A stretch of DNA of 64,000 nucleotides from Trueperaceae bacterium (GTDB lineage: Bacteria > Deinococcota > Deinococci > Deinococcales > Trueperaceae). Shown piece after piece: positions 43,009 through 52,694 of the stretch. Location: positions 32,860-96,859 of the forward strand of contig DASVCN010000009.1 of the NCBI GenBank assembly GCA_036381595.1. Reading direction: 5' to 3'. Under the pieces are notes generated by a model. The model did not search any database. It was not told the DNA's origin and saw only the letters and a list, made by a program, of their open reading frames with translations. A program made the position numbers and the translations under genes. The first letter of the stretch is position 1, and every line of letters starts with the position of its first letter.

Positions 43009-43929
43009 TTGCACGCCTACCTGATCCAGCGACTGGTGGGGGTCCTGGTCACGGTCGTGTTCGTGGCCATCACCATCTTCCTGATGGTGCGGACACTGCC
43101 CGGCGATCCCGCCAGGGTGATCGCCGGCGTGCTCGCCTCCGAGCAGGATGTCGACCGCATCCGGGTGCAACTGGGCCTCGACGAGCCGTTGTGGCGTCAG
43201 GGATTGATCTTCATGGGGAACCTGGTCCAGGGTGACCTCGGCACCTCGGCCCGCACCTCCAACAGCGTCACCAGCGAGATAGCCGAGCGCTTCTCGGCCA
43301 CCCTCTACCTGGCCCTCGTCAGCACCGTGTTGGCGGTTGCGATCGGTGTGCCCCTTGGCGCCCTCGCCGCGGCCAAGGCCGGGAAACCGCTCGACCTGTT
43401 CGTCTCCACGGTAGTCCTCTTCGGGATCAGCATGCCGGTCTACTGGCTGGGCCTCATGTTGATCATCCTCTTCTCGATCAGGCTCCGTTGGCTACCGGCC
43501 GCCGGCGCCGAGGGACCGCTGTCGATAATCCTCCCCGCCGTCACCCTGGCGTTCTTCTCGCTCGCCTTCGTGGCCCGCATCACCCGCTCGACCATGCTGG
43601 AGGTGCTCCACCAGGAGTACGTGAGGACCGCGGTAGCGAAGGGCCTGCGGCAGCGGGTAGTCCTGTGGCGGCACGCGCTGCGTAATGCGCTGGCGCCTGT
43701 CGTGACTGTCGTTGGCCTGCAGTTCGGAGAGTTGCTGGGTGGCGCCATCCTCACCGAGACCGTCTTCGCCTGGCCCGGACTGGGCAGGCTCCTGGTCGAC
43801 TCGATCTTCGCGCGCGACTACCCCACTATCCAGGGGCTGGTCATAGTCTTCGCCCTGCTCTTCGCGCTGGTGAACCTGATCGTCGATCTGCTCTACGCCG
43901 TCATCGACCCGAGGGTCAGCTATGGCTAG
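43009..43929 (+). CDS. peptide ABC transporter permease, DppB type
   Basis: A 306-residue inner-membrane protein with six segments, starting with TTG: MHAYLIQRLVGVLVTVVFVA. The DppB/OppB features are FLMVRTLPGDPARVIAG near 24-40, the long periplasmic first loop, and the EAA coupling loop EYVRTAVAKGLRQRVVLWRH followed by ALRNAL near 203-228. The binding site before the TTG is weak, consistent with lower expression than the binding protein. It overlaps the DppC-type gene by eight bases. No ATPase genes follow, so the transporter must borrow them from elsewhere. Confidence 0.93.
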   Translation: MHAYLIQRLVGVLVTVVFVAITIFLMVRTLPGDPARVIAGVLASEQDVDRIRVQLGLDEPLWRQGLIFMGNLVQGDLGTSARTSNSVTSEIAERFSATLYLALVSTVLAVAIGVPLGALAAAKAGKPLDLFVSTVVLFGISMPVYWLGLMLIILFSIRLRWLPAAGAEGPLSIILPAVTLAFFSLAFVARITRSTMLEVLHQEYVRTAVAKGLRQRVVLWRHALRNALAPVVTVVGLQFGELLGGAILTETVFAWPGLGRLLVDSIFARDYPTIQGLVIVFALLFALVNLIVDLLYAVIDPRVSYG

Positions 43930-44800
43930 GGCGGCCGCTATCCCCCGTCGCTCGAGGATGGTCGGGAACGAGACCCTCAGGCGCCTGCTCAGGAGCCCCA
44001 GCGCGGTAACTGGCCTCTCGATCGTGGCCGTGCTGCTGCTGGCCGGCCTGTTCGCGCCGCTTCTCACCCCCTACGACCCGACCCAGGGGAACCTGCGCGC
44101 GGTCCTCCAGGCGCCCTCGCTGAGCCATCCGCTGGGAACCGACCAGCTCGGGCGCGACCTGCTGGCCCGACTCCTCTTCGGGGCGAGGCTCACGCTAGTC
44201 ATCGGTGGCTTCGCGGTGGTCGTGGGGATGGTCGTGGGTGTGCCTCTGGGGATCATCTCCGGCTACTACCGGGGCCCTGTCGATCTGGTCATCCAACGGG
44301 TGATGGACCTCATGCTGTCGTTCACCAGCTTCCTCCTGGCCCTGACCCTGGTCGCTCTCCTGGGCGTAGGTCTTACCAACGTGATAATCGCGGTGGGCAT
44401 AGCCACCATCCCGCGCTTCGCCCGGCTGGTGCGCAGTTCGGTGCTCTCGATCCGCGAGGTGAGCTACATCGAGGCCTCCCTGGCGATGGGGGCTGCCGAC
44501 AGCCGGGTTCTGGCCCGACACGTGCTGCCCAACGCCCTGGCGCCGGTCATCGTGCAGGCGACGCTGAGCATGGGGACGACCATCCTCACCGCGGCCGGCC
44601 TCGGTTTCCTGGGCCTGGGGGTCCAACCCCCGACGCCCGAGTGGGGCGCGATGCTGGGTGAGGGGCGCAACTACATCTTCACCAGGCCCTCCGTCACCAC
44701 CTTCCCGGGTCTCGCCATCTTCCTGGCGGTTGTGGGCTTCAACCTCCTGGGTGACGGCCTGCGCGACGCTCTCGACCCGCAGTTGAGGGGCCGGAGCTAG
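43922..44800 (+). CDS. peptide ABC transporter permease, DppC type
   Basis: A 292-residue partner of the preceding permease. An N-terminal cytosolic stretch of 30 residues precedes LSIVAVLLLAGLFAPLLTPY. The family motif HPLGTDQLGRDLLARLLFGA near 69-88 and the coupling loop SYIEASLAMGAADSRVLARH (about 181-200) are clear; the end has GLAIFLAVVGFNLLGDGLRD. It overlaps the upstream gene by eight bases. The HMG-CoA-lyase-like gene follows after 47 bases with its own start signal. Confidence 0.94.
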   Translation: MARAAAIPRRSRMVGNETLRRLLRSPSAVTGLSIVAVLLLAGLFAPLLTPYDPTQGNLRAVLQAPSLSHPLGTDQLGRDLLARLLFGARLTLVIGGFAVVVGMVVGVPLGIISGYYRGPVDLVIQRVMDLMLSFTSFLLALTLVALLGVGLTNVIIAVGIATIPRFARLVRSSVLSIREVSYIEASLAMGAADSRVLARHVLPNALAPVIVQATLSMGTTILTAAGLGFLGLGVQPPTPEWGAMLGEGRNYIFTRPSVTTFPGLAIFLAVVGFNLLGDGLRDALDPQLRGRS

Positions 44801-44847
44801 CGGGCCGGTAGCTCGAGCGTGCTCGAAGCTCCGGTTAACATCGCTCC

Positions 44848-45720
44848 ATGACCGCCGCAAGAGAACTGGTCCACTGGGTCGAGTGCCCGCGCGATGCCTG
44901 GCAGTCGTTGCCGCGGACCATCCCCGCCGAGATGAAGCGGGCCTACCTCCAGGCGCTGCTCGATGCCGGCTTCCGGCGACTCGACCTCGGCTCCTTCGTG
45001 TCCCCCAGGGCGGTTCCCCAGATGGCCGACAGTGACGAGGTGGTGAGCTCGCTGGAGCGGCCGGGCGACGCCGAGTTCCTCTGCATCATCGCGAACGAGC
45101 GCGGCCTCGAGCGGGCCCGTGGCACAGCGAACGTGACCTCGGTCGGCTACCCGCTGTCGGTGAACGAAACCTTCCAGCGCCGGAACACCGGCCGCGACCT
45201 GGAGAGTTCCTGGCGGCTGGTGGGTGAGCTCGTGCGGGCGGCGGAGGAAGCGAGCCTGGAACTGGTGGTCTACCTGTCCATGGGTTTCGGCAACCCGTAC
45301 GGGGAAGCGTGGCATCCCGGAGTGACCGCGGCGGCCGTCACGCGCCTTCGTGATCTGGGCGTGACCCGTATCGCCCTCGCCGACACGGTGGGGAAGGCCA
45401 GCGCCGATGTCGTGACCTCCGTCCTCGAGACGGTACCCGAACCGGGCTCGCTGGGCCTGCACCTGCACGCTCGTCCGGACGGCTGGCTGCCGCTGATGAA
45501 GGGCGCCTGGGAAGCGGGGGTGCGCTGGTTCGAGGGTGCTCTCTCGGGGGCGGGCGGCTGCCCGTTCGCGGGGGACGAACTGGTGGGCAACCTGCCCAGC
45601 GAACGCGTCCTGCCCTGGCTCGCCGGGAAGGGCGAACTCCCCGGCTTGCGGCTCGACGCCCTGCCCGCTCTCGCGGAGCGCGCGGCCGAACTGACCGACT
45701 ACGGCAGCGCCGCGCACTGA
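44848..45720 (+). CDS. hydroxymethylglutaryl-CoA lyase-like enzyme
   Basis: A 290-residue TIM-barrel of the HMGL/DRE metallolyase family. Metal and catalytic pieces are present: VECPRDAWQSLP (Asp) near 11-22, GSFVSPRAVPQMADSDEV near 48-65, the HxH in LGLHLHARPDG near 208-216, and AGGCPFAGDELVGNL near 235-249 with Cys and the Asn ligand. The usual HDTYG after the HxH is replaced by ARPDG, so the substrate may differ from HMG-CoA. TAACAT lies six bases before the ATG (leaderless type). It converges on the DHH-family gene with 13 bases between. Confidence 0.83.
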   Translation: MTAARELVHWVECPRDAWQSLPRTIPAEMKRAYLQALLDAGFRRLDLGSFVSPRAVPQMADSDEVVSSLERPGDAEFLCIIANERGLERARGTANVTSVGYPLSVNETFQRRNTGRDLESSWRLVGELVRAAEEASLELVVYLSMGFGNPYGEAWHPGVTAAAVTRLRDLGVTRIALADTVGKASADVVTSVLETVPEPGSLGLHLHARPDGWLPLMKGAWEAGVRWFEGALSGAGGCPFAGDELVGNLPSERVLPWLAGKGELPGLRLDALPALAERAAELTDYGSAAH

Positions 45721-45733
45721 AACCGGGTTAGCG

Positions 45734-46738
45734 CTAGATCGCTCCGCAGCGTTCCAGCTCGCGTGCGGCCGCTTCCAGCACCTTCGCTCGAGCGACCGCC
45801 AGGGGCCCCTCGATCTTCGCGCCGGCTGCCGAAACGTGCCCCCCACCGCCCAGCTCCACGCAGATGGCTTGGGCCGAGACACCGTCCCGGGTCCTTACCG
45901 AGACCTTCGTGTGGCCCTCGCGCTCTTTCAGGAAAACAGCCACTTTGCTGCCCTCGGCGTAGCGGATCAGACCCACGTAATCGTCAGAATCGTCCTCGCT
46001 CTCCCCGACCCGCTCGCGCATCTCCTCGGTGACTCCCGCGACGACCACCTTGCCGTCCAGGGGGAACTCGACCGTGTTCATCACCATGCCGAGCATCCGG
46101 AAGTAGTCCCGGTGCCGCCACTGGAGTCGATCGGCGAGGTAGGCGTAGTCGAGGCCGGTAGCGATCAGTTCGCTGGCGGCTCGGAGCGCCTCGGTGTCTG
46201 TGTTGGCGTAGCGGAAGTTGCCGGTGTCGGTGAGTATGCCGGTGAGACAGGGGGTGGCGATGGGAACGGTCCAGGTCACGCCCATCGCCTCGACGATCTC
46301 CTTGACCATCAGCGCCGTGGCCGCCTTGCCCGGCTCCACCAGCGCGAGATCTCCGAAGCGCGAGTTGGTGCCGTGATGATCGACATTGATGACGAACTCG
46401 GCACCCTCCAGAGGGGCGCCTTCGGCGCGGGTCTCGTCGGCTACGTCTAGCACGGCCAGGAGCGCCCCGTCGGGTAGCGCCTCGAGCGGCGCGGAGAGCT
46501 CGTCCGGTCCCGCCAGGAACTCGAGGAAGCGTGGCGGCTCCATCGGCAGCAGCACCGGGCCCTTTCCCATCGCCTCGAGAGCCCGCTTGAGCGCGAGCGT
46601 CGACCCGAGCGCGTCTCCGTCCGGGTCGACGTGGGCGATGACCACGATCGGTCCTTGCCACTCGCGTAGTTTCTGGGCTATGCGACTCACCTTGCCGGCG
46701 TAGTCGCGCTCGCCGCGGTTGTCCACTGTTGACAGCAT
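45734..46738 (-). CDS. DHH/DHHA1 phosphoesterase, NrnA type (nanoRNase / pAp phosphatase)
   Basis: The 334-residue protein degrades 2-5 nt RNA oligomers and pAp in related species. Motifs: IVVIAHVDPDGDALGSTLAL near 30-49, LLAVLDVADETRAEG near 92, NVDHHGTNSRFGD near 117 (the DHH triad), and ILTDTGNFRYANTD near 166. The DHHA1 part ends with the nucleotide-binding ELGGGGHVSAAGAKIEG. ATG at 46738 sits six bases behind TATCAT. It is divergent from the anchored protease gene, with 82 bases between. Confidence 0.92.
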   Translation of the reverse strand: MLSTVDNRGERDYAGKVSRIAQKLREWQGPIVVIAHVDPDGDALGSTLALKRALEAMGKGPVLLPMEPPRFLEFLAGPDELSAPLEALPDGALLAVLDVADETRAEGAPLEGAEFVINVDHHGTNSRFGDLALVEPGKAATALMVKEIVEAMGVTWTVPIATPCLTGILTDTGNFRYANTDTEALRAASELIATGLDYAYLADRLQWRHRDYFRMLGMVMNTVEFPLDGKVVVAGVTEEMRERVGESEDDSDDYVGLIRYAEGSKVAVFLKEREGHTKVSVRTRDGVSAQAICVELGGGGHVSAAGAKIEGPLAVARAKVLEAAARELERCGAI

Positions 46739-46820
46739 GGGCCGATGATAACCGCCTGCCATAACCCTTCTGTCGGCTACTGAGCAGACAGGAGGGCCAC
46801 CCAGCTACGATAATCCGGCG

Positions 46821-48131
46821 ATGGAGGAGTCCGGACCCGAGGGAAGAGTGAGCAGGGAAGGGCGCCGAGAGAGCGCCCCCCTGCTCGAACCCGAGGCTCC
46901 TGCCGAACCGACCGGAAGACGCGTAACTCGCTTCACCTGGCTGCTCCTGCTCCTGCTCGGCGCGATCGGGCTCCTCGCGGGGAGCATCGGTTTCCTCCCT
47001 TCCCGACCCGAAGACCCGGCCTTCCGCCACCCGGGATTCGTGCCCGAAGCGCCGCCGGTGGTGGAGGCGACGGGGCGGTTGGCCCAGGTATACGAGCGGA
47101 TCAGGCCCGCCACCTTGCGGATCGAGAGCCGGTGCGCCAACCCGTTGCTTCGCGACCGGCCGATCGACGTCGGTTCGGGCTTCTACCTCTCGGCCGACGG
47201 CAAGGTGATGACGGCCTACCACGTCGTGCGGCGCCGCTCGCTCGAACTGGCGAGCGGTTGCCCTCTCTACTACGTCGCGATCGACTCCGATCTGGAGGAA
47301 CACCGGCTCGAGCTCGTAGGCTTCGATGCCTACCGCGACCTGGCTTTGCTGCAGGCGAAGGTGGACGAGCCCGTTCCCTTCCTCGAGCTCGCAGGCGAGT
47401 TGCCCCAGTTGGGCGACGACGTTCTGGCCGTGGGCAACTCGCGAGGCGAGTTCCTCGCCGACCGCAGCGGCGAGGTGACGCGCCTTGGCGTGAACGCCGA
47501 GAGGCCCGACTTCGCCTCCGACACGATCGAACTCACGGCCGCCCTGGCGCCCGGCGACTCGGGTGGACCGGTCGTCGACGAGGAGGGGAGGGTCGTAGGC
47601 GTCGTCTCCTACATCTCCTTCACCCCCTCGATCCTCAGCTCCCAGAGCGATCTGCCGTTCGACCGGCTGCTCGGCAGCAACGCCGCTCCACGGTTCGCCT
47701 CCTACGCGGTACCCACGCTGGAAGGCTCCCCGACTGTGGAAGGACTGCTGGCCGGCGAGAAGCGGGACATACCGGTTATCGGCTTCGAAGTGGCGTTCGA
47801 GTACGACCCCAGGGAGCGGGACGGCCCCTCGTTGGGCCGCAAGCCCGGCGTCGTCGTTGGAAGCGTGGACGGTGACGGACCCGCAGCCAGGGCCGGTCTG
47901 CGCAGCATCGAGGAGCTGCCGTTGCGTGACGAGGCCGGGAGGCTGACGGGCCGGCGCCTGAGGGCCGATGTCATCGTGGCCGTTGACGGCCACAGGACCC
48001 CTACTTTCGAAAGGCTGCTCGAGGTGGTGAGGGCCAGGTCGGTAGGCGAGAAGGTGATATTGACGGTCCAGCGAGGATCCACTACGACCGAACTCGGCCT
48101 GCGACTGGACGCCTACCGGCAGGTCTTCTGA
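46821..48131 (+). CDS. membrane-anchored trypsin-like serine protease with PDZ domain (HtrA/DegP-like)
   Basis: A 436-residue protein: 38 cytosolic residues, one transmembrane helix (39-58), then an extracytoplasmic protease and PDZ domain. The catalytic triad is complete: His134 in VMTAYHVV, Asp173 in AYRDLALLQ and Ser247 in LAPGDSGGPVV. The PDZ domain (about 330-425) has the GRRLRADVIVAVDGHR loop. Four Cys in the protease part (105, 147 and neighbours) may form a disulfide. GATAAT lies six bases before the ATG, so the mRNA is probably leaderless. Expected role: quality control of exported proteins. Confidence 0.92.
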   Translation: MEESGPEGRVSREGRRESAPLLEPEAPAEPTGRRVTRFTWLLLLLLGAIGLLAGSIGFLPSRPEDPAFRHPGFVPEAPPVVEATGRLAQVYERIRPATLRIESRCANPLLRDRPIDVGSGFYLSADGKVMTAYHVVRRRSLELASGCPLYYVAIDSDLEEHRLELVGFDAYRDLALLQAKVDEPVPFLELAGELPQLGDDVLAVGNSRGEFLADRSGEVTRLGVNAERPDFASDTIELTAALAPGDSGGPVVDEEGRVVGVVSYISFTPSILSSQSDLPFDRLLGSNAAPRFASYAVPTLEGSPTVEGLLAGEKRDIPVIGFEVAFEYDPRERDGPSLGRKPGVVVGSVDGDGPAARAGLRSIEELPLRDEAGRLTGRRLRADVIVAVDGHRTPTFERLLEVVRARSVGEKVILTVQRGSTTTELGLRLDAYRQVF

Positions 48132-48150
48132 CCTTCGCCTGCATCGAGAC

Positions 48151-48174
48151 GAAAACGCACCCCGAAGGGTGCGT
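48151..48174 (-). terminator. terminator of tRNA-Ile
   Basis: ACGCACCC and GGGTGCGT form an 8-bp stem with a TTCG tetraloop on the minus strand, followed by TTTTCGTCT. It lies 57 bases past the tRNA 3' end. Confidence 0.8.
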
Positions 48175-48230
48175 GGTCCGGCGCATCGAGCGCATCTGTC
48201 CTTTGCTTCCGACTGCTTTCGACGCGGATC

Positions 48231-48307
48231 TGGTGGGCGATGGTGGATTTGAACCACCGACCTCGTCGTTATCAGCGACGCGCTCTAACCAACTGAGCTA
48301 ATCGCCC
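48231..48307 (-). tRNA. tRNA-Ile (anticodon GAT)
   Basis: A 77-base cloverleaf: acceptor arms GGGCGAT and ATCGCCC, D-arm with TTAGCTCAGTTGGTTAGAGC, anticodon loop CTGATAA giving anticodon GAT, T-arm GGTGG-TTCAAATCC-ACC, discriminator A and an encoded CCA end. It stands alone, not inside an rRNA operon, with its own promoter at 48321-48350 and terminator at 48151-48174. Confidence 0.97.
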
Positions 48308-48320
48308 GCGAGCGAAATGG

Positions 48321-48350
48321 AGTCTATCACGGCAAAAAAAGGCCGGTCAA
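48321..48350 (-). promoter_or_regulatory. tRNA-Ile promoter TTGACC-18-TAGACT
   Basis: On the minus strand TTGACC (48350-48345) and TAGACT (48326-48321) are 18 bases apart with a T tract in the spacer. The tRNA begins 13 bases after the -10 box, leaving a leader of about six bases. Confidence 0.8.
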
Positions 48351-48474
48351 GCCTGTGCGACATCGGTGCAGCCGTAGGAAAGTGCGTCCAGGAGCGGTCT
48401 ACTACAGCTGCCCCTGATGCCGTCCGGTGCTCGCCGCCTACCGGCGATCGGCATTCACGCCGTTATAGTGAGGC

Positions 48475-49500
48475 GTGATTTCGCGGATCTACCTCGCTCG
48501 GCCCAGAGGCTTCTGCGCCGGCGTAGAGATGGCGATCGAGGCGGTCGAGAAGGCCGCCCAGGAGAACCTTGCCAGCGGCGCCGGCGAGCTTCCCGTCTAC
48601 CACTCGATCGTCCACAACGACACCGTAGTGGAACGACTCGAGACGGGTCACGGCGTGCACTTCGTCGAGGACCTGGGCGAACTGGAACGGTTGCGTGACG
48701 AGCTGCGGCGCAACGGCCGGAAGCTAGACGAGACGGTGGTGTTCAGCGCACACGGGGTGAGCCCGGCGGTGCGCGAGCACGCCCGAGAGCTGGGGCTTGC
48801 GACCATCGACGCGACCTGTCCCCTGGTGACGAAGGTGCACAGTGAAGCGAAGCGGTACGCCAGGGAGGGTTACCACATACTGCTGGTGGGCGACTCGACC
48901 TCGCACCAGGAGGTCATCGGCACGCGAGGCGAGGCGCCCGAGGCGACCACCGTCGTGGGCGTGCTCGGCAACCGCAAGGAGGACCCTGGCCTGGCCGACC
49001 CCCGGACGGTCGACGTGCCCGATCCCGAGAAGGTCGTCGTGCTCACACAGACCACCCTGTCGGTCGACGACACCACCCGCACCATCGAGCTGCTCAGGGA
49101 ACGCTTCCCGGAACTCGTCGTTCCGGCACGTGACGACCTCTGCTACGCCACCAAGAACCGACAGGACGCGGTACGCAGCATCGCCCCGCTGGTGGACCTC
49201 TTCCTGGTCGTTACCAGCGACTACAGCAGCAACGGGATGAGGCTCCTCGAACTGGCGGACGAACTTTGCGGCAACGCCCGGCGAGTCGAAGGGGTCGCGG
49301 ACATCGATCCAGCATGGCTCGAGGGCGTCGAAAGCGTGGGCATCTCATCTGCTGCCTCTACCCCGGACGACCTCGTGCAGGAGATCGTCGCCTACTTCCG
49401 CGACCTCAACCCGCTACTGGAGCTGGTGGAGGAGGGGGAGTGGGAGCAGATCAGCTTCCGTCCGGCGAGGCGGGTGCCGGTGGCCGGAGGGGCTGGATGA
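48475..49500 (+). CDS. ispH: 4-hydroxy-3-methylbut-2-enyl diphosphate reductase
   Basis: The last enzyme of the MEP isoprenoid pathway, a 3Fe/4Fe-S protein making IPP and DMAPP. The three cluster Cys are visible: Cys14 in [10 protein letters not shown], Cys115 in [12 protein letters not shown] and Cys223 in [25 protein letters not shown] and [11 protein letters not shown] are conserved. The GTG start follows TATAGT by five bases, the leaderless pattern. The stop overlaps the dusA start as ATGA. At 341 residues it is slightly longer than E. coli IspH because of a short insertion around 165-185. Confidence 0.96.
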   Translation: MISRIYLARPRGFCAGVEMAIEAVEKAAQENLASGAGELPVYHSIVHNDTVVERLETGHGVHFVEDLGELERLRDELRRNGRKLDETVVFSAHGVSPAVREHARELGLATIDATCPLVTKVHSEAKRYAREGYHILLVGDSTSHQEVIGTRGEAPEATTVVGVLGNRKEDPGLADPRTVDVPDPEKVVVLTQTTLSVDDTTRTIELLRERFPELVVPARDDLCYATKNRQDAVRSIAPLVDLFLVVTSDYSSNGMRLLELADELCGNARRVEGVADIDPAWLEGVESVGISSAASTPDDLVQEIVAYFRDLNPLLELVEEGEWEQISFRPARRVPVAGGAG

Positions 49501-50522
49501 GGCCCGCGTCGGGTGGCGGACCGGTCCTCTCGGTCGCGCCGATGATGGACTGGACCGACCGGCACTTCCGCTACCTCCTGCGTCAACTCACCAGCCACAC
49601 CCTGCTCTATACCGAGATGGTCAACATGAACGCCATCCTGCACGGCGACCGGGAGAGGCACCTGGGCTACTCGGAGGCCGAACACCCGCTGTCGCTGCAA
49701 CTGGGTGGCGACGACCCGAAGCTACTGGCGCAGTGCGCCGCGATCGCTCAGTCTTGGGGTTACGACGAGGTGAACCTGAATGTCGGTTGCCCCTCTCCAC
49801 GGGTCGCCAGAGGCAACTTCGGCGCCTGCCTGATGGCTCAGCCCGAACTCGTGAGGGAGTGCCTCCAGGCGATGAGGGAGGCCGTCACCATCCGGGTGAC
49901 CGTCAAGCACCGGATCGGCATCGACGAGCGCGACAGCTACGAAGAGATGGCCCGCTTCGTCGACGTCGTCGCTCCGTCGGGGGCCCAGCGGTTCACCGTC
50001 CATGCCCGCAAGGCGTGGCTGCAGGGCCTGTCGCCCCGCGAGAATCGCGAGATCCCGCCTCTTCGTTACGACGACGTCTACCGTCTGAAGCGCGACTTCC
50101 CGGAGCTCGAGATCGAGCTGAACGGAGGGGTTCGTTCGCTGGCGGATGCGGCAGGACACCTCGAGTGGGTGGACGCGGTGATGATCGGCCGGGCGGCCTA
50201 CGAGGAACCGTTCATGCTGGGCGACGCCGACGCCCGCCTCTTCGGCGCCACGGAGGCCACTCCGACCAGGGGCGAGGTGGTCGAGAGGATGCTCCCCTAC
50301 CTCGATGAACAGCTGGTCCGCGGGGTGCCGCTCCACCGGATCACGAGACACATGCTGGGCCTCTTCAACGGCCGGCCGGGCGCCAAGGCGTGGCGCCGTA
50401 AGTTGAGCGAGAAGGCTCACTTGCCCGGTACGGGCCCCGAGCTCCTGCTCGAGGCGCTCTCGCTCGTACCGCAGTTAGTTCGGGAGGAGCGGGCGGCCGG
50501 CTCGGCAGCGGCCGTAGCCTGA
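49497..50522 (+). CDS. dusA: tRNA-dihydrouridine synthase A
   Basis: This FMN enzyme reduces uridine 20/20a in the D-loop of tRNAs. The ATG at 49497 overlaps the ispH stop and has GGAGG six bases upstream; 341 residues is normal for DusA. Motifs: [18 protein letters not shown] near 13-30, [14 protein letters not shown] near 69, catalytic Cys98 in [26 protein letters not shown] near 142 and [14 protein letters not shown] near 205. A coupled pair with ispH, with no metabolic link known. Confidence 0.95.
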   Translation: MRPASGGGPVLSVAPMMDWTDRHFRYLLRQLTSHTLLYTEMVNMNAILHGDRERHLGYSEAEHPLSLQLGGDDPKLLAQCAAIAQSWGYDEVNLNVGCPSPRVARGNFGACLMAQPELVRECLQAMREAVTIRVTVKHRIGIDERDSYEEMARFVDVVAPSGAQRFTVHARKAWLQGLSPRENREIPPLRYDDVYRLKRDFPELEIELNGGVRSLADAAGHLEWVDAVMIGRAAYEEPFMLGDADARLFGATEATPTRGEVVERMLPYLDEQLVRGVPLHRITRHMLGLFNGRPGAKAWRRKLSEKAHLPGTGPELLLEALSLVPQLVREERAAGSAAAVA

Positions 50523-50562
50523 GCACGTCCCGTCGCGAGTAGCCGGCTCGAGGTCGCCACGA

Positions 50563-51357
50563 CTATCCGCTTACGCGCTCGACGAGAAGCTCGTCGCCTA
50601 CTCCGAGCCCCCACTCGGCGGCCGCGTTCCCCTGCCTTATCGCGATCTCCAGGAAGCCGCTGCTCCCTTCGTAGGCCACCGGTTCTCCCACCGCCACTGC
50701 GCCGAAGGTAGGGCTCAGCGCGGGCACGCTCCTGGACCCTGAGCGCACCAGCCAGCGCCCCTCCCGCAGCCGTTCTCCCTCGAGATTAGTGATGAGGTTG
50801 CCGAAGCGGTCCACATGGACGACCGCGATCCGCCAGCCGCGGTCCACGCCGACGGCCCGTGGCCAGGGGAGCGTCACCAGTTCCCCGGGTTCCTTGTCGC
50901 TTCCCAGAGCGGAGAGCTCGACGCCGGAGGCCAGGTGGGCCGATACGGGGGCGAACACGTCGCGGCCGTGGAAGGTGGCGCTGACCCTCGGCAGGTGGAA
51001 GGCGGGATCGTCCGTGATGACCGCTCGCCTTACCGATCCCAGCAGGGGAGTGACGACGCCGTTGTCGGGGCACACCAGGTAGATTGCGCCTGCAGCCGTT
51101 TCCAGCTCGAGGGCGAGCGGCGCCCGCTCCGTCCCCACACCCGGATCGACGACGCAGCACACGACCGTGCCCGCCGCCAGGTAGGGGCAAGCGAAGAGAA
51201 GGGCGGCAGCGGCGGCCCGCACATCCTGAGGCGGGATCTGGTGGCCCAGATCGATCACCTGGGACGAAGGAGCCAGGCCCGAGATGACGGCCTTCATCAC
51301 GCCCACGTAGACGTCCGTGGAACCGAAATCGGTGAGCAGGGCTATCGGTGCTGACAT
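50563..51357 (-). CDS. SAM hydrolase / halogenase family (DUF62) protein
   Basis: A 264-residue protein of the SAM hydroxide adenosyltransferase family, which splits SAM into adenosine and methionine using water. Family motifs: ALLTDFGSTDVYVGVMKAVI near 6-25, IDLGHQIPPQDVRAAA near 37, VVDPGVGTERAPLA near 70, CPDNGVVTPLL near 93, TFHGRDVFAPVSAHLASG near 128 and VDRFGNLITNL near 178. The Asp-Arg-His water-activating side chains lie in these stretches. ATG start with no clear binding site, 34 bases after the acyl-CoA dehydrogenase stop, so co-transcription is likely. Confidence 0.92.
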   Translation of the reverse strand: MSAPIALLTDFGSTDVYVGVMKAVISGLAPSSQVIDLGHQIPPQDVRAAAAALLFACPYLAAGTVVCCVVDPGVGTERAPLALELETAAGAIYLVCPDNGVVTPLLGSVRRAVITDDPAFHLPRVSATFHGRDVFAPVSAHLASGVELSALGSDKEPGELVTLPWPRAVGVDRGWRIAVVHVDRFGNLITNLEGERLREGRWLVRSGSRSVPALSPTFGAVAVGEPVAYEGSSGFLEIAIRQGNAAAEWGLGVGDELLVERVSG

Positions 51358-51391
51358 TTCGGAGTTCGCATCGGCGGGCGCAGCCCGCTTC

Positions 51392-52585
51392 TCAGCGGAA
51401 CCGCTCCAGGTACTCCCTGGCGATGATGAGGTGCTGGACCTCGTCGGTGCCTTCGCCGATCCGGGTGAGCCTGGCATCCCGCCAGTACCGCTCGACCTCG
51501 TACTCCCGGATGTAGCCGTAGCCGCCGAGGATCTGGATCGCCTCATCGCACGCTTCGACGCCGGCTACCGAGCCTTTGAGCTTCGCCTGCGCGGCCGCGA
51601 GCGAGTAGTCGCGACCGGCGTCACGTAGTTCCGCCGCCTTGAGCACCAGCAACCGGGCCGCCTCCAACTCGGTCGCCATCGCAGCGATCTTGAAGCTGAT
51701 CGCCTGGTTGCTGGCGATGGGCCTGCCGAACTGCTGCCGCTCGAGCGCGTACCGGGCGGCGGTCTCGAGCGCGCCCCGACCGAGTCCGATCCCCATGGCC
51801 CCGATACCTATGCGGCCCCCGGCCAGCACCTGCATCACGTCACGGAACGCATTGGCGCGCTCGCCCAGCAGGTTCTCGGCTGGCACCTCGAGATCCTCGA
51901 AGGTCAACGGCGTCGTGTCGGAGGTGTGGAGGCCCAACTTCTTCTCCGGCCGACCCCGGATCAGCCCCTTGGAGCCGCCGTCCACGATGAAGGCGCTTAT
52001 CCCATCCGCCTTGCTGCGTCCCTCGCGCGGTTCGTCGGTACGCGCGAGCACTACGTAGGTTCCGGCGACGGTTCCCTGAGTGATGAACGACTTGGCGCCG
52101 TTGATGACGAAATGGTCGCCCCGGTCTTCGGCGCGTGTGGTGAGCGCAGCAGCGTCCGAACCGGAGCCAGGCTCGGTGAGGCACCAGGCGCCCAACCTCT
52201 CCCCGCTGGCCAGCGCAGGTAGCCACCTCTGATGCTGTTCGCTGTTGCCGGCGAGGAGGATGTGACCCACGCAGAGCGAGTTGTGGGAGGCGACGGTGAG
52301 GCAGAGGGAACCGTCCACCGCCGCGATCTCCTCGACGATGGCGGCGGCAGTGGCGGTAGGGAGGGCTGCTCCGCCGTACTCCTCGGGCACCTGAAGGCCG
52401 AAGAGCCCCATCTGCGCCAGGCCATTCACCAGGTCGGAAGGGAACTCCCCTCTCTCGTCCCGTTCGGTCGCTCCCGGAGCGACCTCCCGATCGAGGTAGT
52501 CGCGCAGGTGGGCGAGTATCGCCCTGGCGTCCTCGTTGGGCTCGAACCAGAACTGCGAACCCCGTCCGATCTCCCTCGTAGTCAT
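51392..52585 (-). CDS. acyl-CoA dehydrogenase
   Basis: The 397-residue FAD enzyme introduces the alpha-beta double bond in acyl-CoA. I used the ATG at 52585 ([14 protein letters not shown]), which follows TAGCTT by five bases; the open frame upstream is antisense to aroH. Motifs: [16 protein letters not shown] near 58-73, [15 protein letters not shown] near 128-142, [13 protein letters not shown] near 160, [17 protein letters not shown] near 250, and the C-terminal [20 protein letters not shown] with the catalytic Glu region [18 protein letters not shown]. Short- or branched-chain substrate expected. Confidence 0.93.
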   Translation of the reverse strand: MTTREIGRGSQFWFEPNEDARAILAHLRDYLDREVAPGATERDERGEFPSDLVNGLAQMGLFGLQVPEEYGGAALPTATAAAIVEEIAAVDGSLCLTVASHNSLCVGHILLAGNSEQHQRWLPALASGERLGAWCLTEPGSGSDAAALTTRAEDRGDHFVINGAKSFITQGTVAGTYVVLARTDEPREGRSKADGISAFIVDGGSKGLIRGRPEKKLGLHTSDTTPLTFEDLEVPAENLLGERANAFRDVMQVLAGGRIGIGAMGIGLGRGALETAARYALERQQFGRPIASNQAISFKIAAMATELEAARLLVLKAAELRDAGRDYSLAAAQAKLKGSVAGVEACDEAIQILGGYGYIREYEVERYWRDARLTRIGEGTDEVQHLIIAREYLERFR

Positions 52586-52694
52586 GACCAAAGCTAACAG
52601 AGGAGAGGCGGGAACGCCGGTCGTTGTACGCTCCCGAGCGCCGCTTGGTAGACTCCGCCATGAGCGGCGAAGGTCCAGCACGCAGGAGTCCGTC

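Noticed and set aside
45984..48257. 757-codon open frame on the minus strand across the NrnA-type and protease genes
   Set aside because: It covers two well-supported genes and the tRNA terminator; no family motif, composition typical of a shadow frame.
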